Assembly (NCBI GenBank): GCA_030838025.1
Contig: JAUTXM010000322.1
Span: 1-6,435 of the forward strand
Direction of reading: 5' to 3'
DNA: 6,435 nt
Source of the DNA: Acidimicrobiaceae bacterium
Lineage (GTDB): Bacteria > Actinomycetota > Acidimicrobiia > Acidimicrobiales > Palsa-688
Position 1 is the first letter of the stretch; every line of letters begins with the position of its first letter. A program made the position numbers and the translations under genes. Below the pieces are notes generated by a model. The model ran no database searches. It saw nothing but the letters and a program-made list of their open reading frames with translations, and was not told the origin of the DNA. Positions 4,456 to 6,435 of this stretch are shown here, piece by piece.

Positions 4456-5256
4456 TCACGGAAGGAGGAGGCGATGCAAGCGGCGACTGGTGATGGCCAA
4501 GCCGCCCATCCCCATCAGGGTCAGATATCCGACATCGATCACGGTCGCAACGCCGACGGAACCAAAAGACAACCCGCGCAACAGGTCCACACCCCGGAAA
4601 AGCGGCGTTACTTGTACCACGGCTTGCAGCGCGGGGCTGTAGGTCGACAGCGGATAGAACGTTGCGGAGAACAAGAATAATGGCAGGACAACCAACTGAA
4701 CGAGGTCGAGATCCTGCCAGCTCCGGATGTAGCAGGTGAACGCCATGCCGATCGCGGCGAACGCGAATCCGATCAAGATCGCCGAGGGCAGGAGCAAAAG
4801 GCCCCACCAGGAATGGATCAGTCCCATGGCAAGCATCACCAGAATAAACCCGGCGGCGTAGATGGCCCCGCGCATGAGGCTGTAGACGATTTCCCCTACC
4901 GCGACGTCGCCCGGTGCCAAGGGCGTGGCGAGCATCCCGTCGTAAATGTTGGCCTCCTTCAGCTTGTAGAAGATATTCATCGTGCTCTCATAGATGGCGC
5001 CGTTCATCGCGGATGCCGCCAGCAGCGCCGGCGCTACGAACGACGAGTAGGAGATGCTGCGCCCATCCACGGTGATCCGCCCGACCAGGGCGCCGATGCC
5101 GACGCCGATCGACAGGAGGTAGAACACGGGCTCGAAGAAACCCGACAAGATGATCGTCCACATCCGCCGCATGACGGTGACGTTTCGTTCGAGCACTCGC
5201 ACGAATCGCCAGCGCGGTCCGGTGAACGGCACCAGAGCGGCAGGTTCGCCGGTCAT
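4456..5256 (-). CDS. ABC-2 type transporter permease, second subunit
   Basis: 266 residues from ATG 5256, which overlaps the stop of the preceding permease gene as ATGA; the upstream extension of this open frame (to 5760) is the antisense-frame shadow of that gene and is excluded. About six membrane segments are visible (near 33-56, 70-88, 118-146, 152-176, 184-206, 236-256). ABC-2/NodJ-type features include P-V-F-Y-L-L-S-I-G-V-G-I-G (43-55), M-L-A-T-P-L (108-113) and F-S-A-T-F-Y-P-L-S (196-204) followed by V-T-P-L-F-R-G-V-D-L-L (216-226). It would form the membrane channel of an exporter with the ATPase and the upstream permease. NodJ/DrrB relatives export lipo-oligosaccharides or drugs, but nothing here fixes the substrate. 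Last gene of the tightly packed ABC operon. Confidence 0.93.
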   Translation of the reverse strand: MTGEPAALVPFTGPRWRFVRVLERNVTVMRRMWTIILSGFFEPVFYLLSIGVGIGALVGRITVDGRSISYSSFVAPALLAASAMNGAIYESTMNIFYKLKEANIYDGMLATPLAPGDVAVGEIVYSLMRGAIYAAGFILVMLAMGLIHSWWGLLLLPSAILIGFAFAAIGMAFTCYIRSWQDLDLVQLVVLPLFLFSATFYPLSTYSPALQAVVQVTPLFRGVDLLRGLSFGSVGVATVIDVGYLTLMGMGGLAITSRRLHRLLLP

Positions 5257-6041
5257 ACGACCAGGCGCTTCCTGAAGCGGGCCACTGCCAGCGCCGATCC
5301 GGCCGCAGTCCAGACAACGAGGTACGACACATGCAAGGCCACGCCTCCGAAGCTGGCGTGGCCGAGCGCGAGCGAGCGGCACAAGTCGACGCCGTGCCAG
5401 AGAGGCGTGATGTAGGCGATGGGGCGGACGGCGGCCGGGAGCTGGCTGATGGGGAAGAACGTGCCCGAGAAGAGGTACAGGGGCACGATTCCGAAACGCA
5501 TGAGGTTGGCCAGGCCCTGCGGGCCGTCGAGCGACGCCGTCAATGCCGCCACCGGCGCCGCGAAGGCCGCACCGGTGAGGACTGCGGCGGGCAGAGCGAG
5601 GAGGATGGCCCCTGAGCGGGCGGCGCCGAAGGCGACGATGGCGACCACGAATACCGCGCTGGTCATGGCGATTCGGACGGTGATCCAGAGCAATTGGCCG
5701 AGGGCGATGTCGGCCACCGTCAAGGGGGTGGCCAGCATGGCGTGAAAGGTGCGACGCCATTTGATGCCTTCCATGATCGGGTAGATCGCCTCGTTGGCGG
5801 CCGTTTGCATGGCTGCCGCGGCCAGCAGCCCCGGCGCCAGGAAGGCCAGGTAGCCCACACCACCGAGCGACGCCCGTGGCCCGGCCGCCCCCTTGTCGAC
5901 CAATGACCCGAGCCCGACACCCATGGCGGCCAGCATCAGGATCGGTGTGAGAACGGTACTGAACACCGATCCCCGCCAGCGGCGACGGTAGGTCATGGCG
6001 GCTGTTTCGGTCGCCAGCCAGGTGCGTGAACCCGAGAGCAT
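5253..6041 (-). CDS. ABC-2 type transporter permease, first subunit
   Basis: 262 residues from ATG 6041, 6 bases after the ATPase stop. About six membrane segments (near 26-46, 62-80, 112-138, 143-168, 181-200, 234-254). It is a clear paralogue of the next gene: both have G-V-G-(L/I)-G near 41-55, M-L-A-T-P-L (102-107 here), F-S-(G/A)-T-F-(F/Y)-P-(I/L)-S (191-199 here) and (I/V)-T-P-L-(W/F)-(H/R)-G-V-D-L (211-220 here). The two probably form a heterodimeric membrane domain, as in exporters with one ATPase and two ABC-2 subunits. No strong Shine-Dalgarno is seen, so translation probably depends on coupling to the ATPase gene. Location: cytoplasmic membrane. Substrate unknown. Confidence 0.93.
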   Translation of the reverse strand: MLSGSRTWLATETAAMTYRRRWRGSVFSTVLTPILMLAAMGVGLGSLVDKGAAGPRASLGGVGYLAFLAPGLLAAAAMQTAANEAIYPIMEGIKWRRTFHAMLATPLTVADIALGQLLWITVRIAMTSAVFVVAIVAFGAARSGAILLALPAAVLTGAAFAAPVAALTASLDGPQGLANLMRFGIVPLYLFSGTFFPISQLPAAVRPIAYITPLWHGVDLCRSLALGHASFGGVALHVSYLVVWTAAGSALAVARFRKRLVV

Positions 6042-6047
6042 GCGCGC

Positions 6048-6435
6048 TCAGTCCGCCAGGCTGCGCCCGGTCAGGCGGAGAAAGATGTCTTCCAAGGAGC
6101 TGCGCCGCACCAGCATGCTGACCGGCGACAGGCGGCGGCCGTGCACTTCCGCCGCCGCGGCATCACCGTCGTCGGTGTAGACCAGCACCCGGTCGGGAAG
6201 GGCTTCGATCCGTTGGCCCAAACCGGCCAGTCGGTCAAGTGCCGCCTCCTGGTGGCCCGCCGGAAAGCGCAGCTCGAGCACCTCTCGGGTCGAATACCGA
6301 GCGATCAGCTCCTGGGGCGCCCCCTCGGCGACGATGGTCGCCTTGTCCATGACCACCAGGCGGTCGCACAACTGCTCGGCCTCATCCATGTAGTGGGTGG
6401 TGAGGATGAGCGTCTTGTGTTCTTGTTTCAAGCGG
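6048..6435 (-). CDS. ABC transporter ATP-binding protein, C-terminal part (cut by window edge)
   Basis: The last 128 or so residues of an ATPase whose start lies beyond position 6435; the TTG at 6431 is internal, because the frame stays open to the edge. The fragment begins just before the H-loop: T-L-I-L-T-T-H-Y-M-D-E-A-E, with the switch His that senses ATP gamma-phosphate. This is followed by D-R-L-V-V-M-D and the I-V-A-E-G-(A)-P-Q-E-L-I pattern typical of the DrrA/NodI/CcmA group. The C-terminal segment (from about A-R-Y-S-T-R-E-V-L-E-L) is the short extra domain of DrrA-like ATPases, ending S-S-L-E-D-I-F-L-R-L-T-G-R-S-L. The Walker A, signature and Walker B motifs are outside the window. 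It powers the two permeases encoded immediately downstream in the same operon. Confidence 0.93.
   Translation of the reverse strand, partial: RLKQEHKTLILTTHYMDEAEQLCDRLVVMDKATIVAEGAPQELIARYSTREVLELRFPAGHQEAALDRLAGLGQRIEALPDRVLVYTDDGDAAAAEVHGRRLSPVSMLVRRSSLEDIFLRLTGRSLAD

Noticed and set aside
5257..5760. N-terminal extension of the second permease frame
   Set aside because: The extra residues are His/Arg/Pro-rich, lie inside the first permease gene in another frame, and the ATGA overlap gives a natural start at 5256.

Overview
The window is GC-rich and carries WhiB, two GAF-ANTAR regulators and a protein with an LAXTG-type C-terminal signal, so it comes from an actinomycete-lineage bacterium (Actinomycetota). 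The long Pro-Gly-Ala-Thr stalk on a DUF3494 domain and the style of the GAF-ANTAR proteins would suit Acidimicrobiia or a relative, but the sequence alone cannot settle the class.

Layout. The left part (1-2650) is regulatory. A 23-residue single-span membrane peptide reads leftwards at 12-83. A compact WhiB iron-sulfur regulator reads rightwards at 288-590. The divergent region between them holds promoter-like elements and a perfect 7+7 bp dyad over the -35 box of the whiB candidate promoter. Next comes about 470 bases (591-1063) without a secure gene. It contains several strong inverted repeats, three of them mutually exclusive (751-792), and a doubtful small ORF (840-1058). Two consecutive GAF-ANTAR genes follow (1064-1792 and 1888-2649); these are putative one-component RNA-binding antitermination regulators, the second with its own candidate promoter.

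The right part (2691-6435) reads leftwards and converges on the regulators at a hairpin near 2683-2699. In transcription order it holds the 3' end of an ABC transporter ATPase gene (cut by the window edge), two paralogous ABC-2 membrane subunits joined by a 6-base gap and an ATGA overlap, a roughly 190-270 base promoter/leader region, a DUF3494 (ice-binding-like) surface protein with a Thr-rich stalk and a candidate LATTG sorting signal, and a small two-span membrane protein overlapping or abutting its end.

How the parts fit. The ABC genes form one exporter operon of the NodIJ/DrrAB type, substrate unknown. The DUF3494 protein seems to have its own promoter and a 20-codon translated leader coupled to its start. 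The WhiB and ANTAR proteins are global-type regulators, and nothing shown ties them directly to the exporter or surface protein. No RNA genes, insertion sequences, CRISPR arrays or phage genes were seen. There is no clear evidence of a wholly new system. The best leads are the switch-like inverted repeats, the coupled leader ORF, the leaderless micro-peptide opposite whiB, and the anchored DUF3494 protein.
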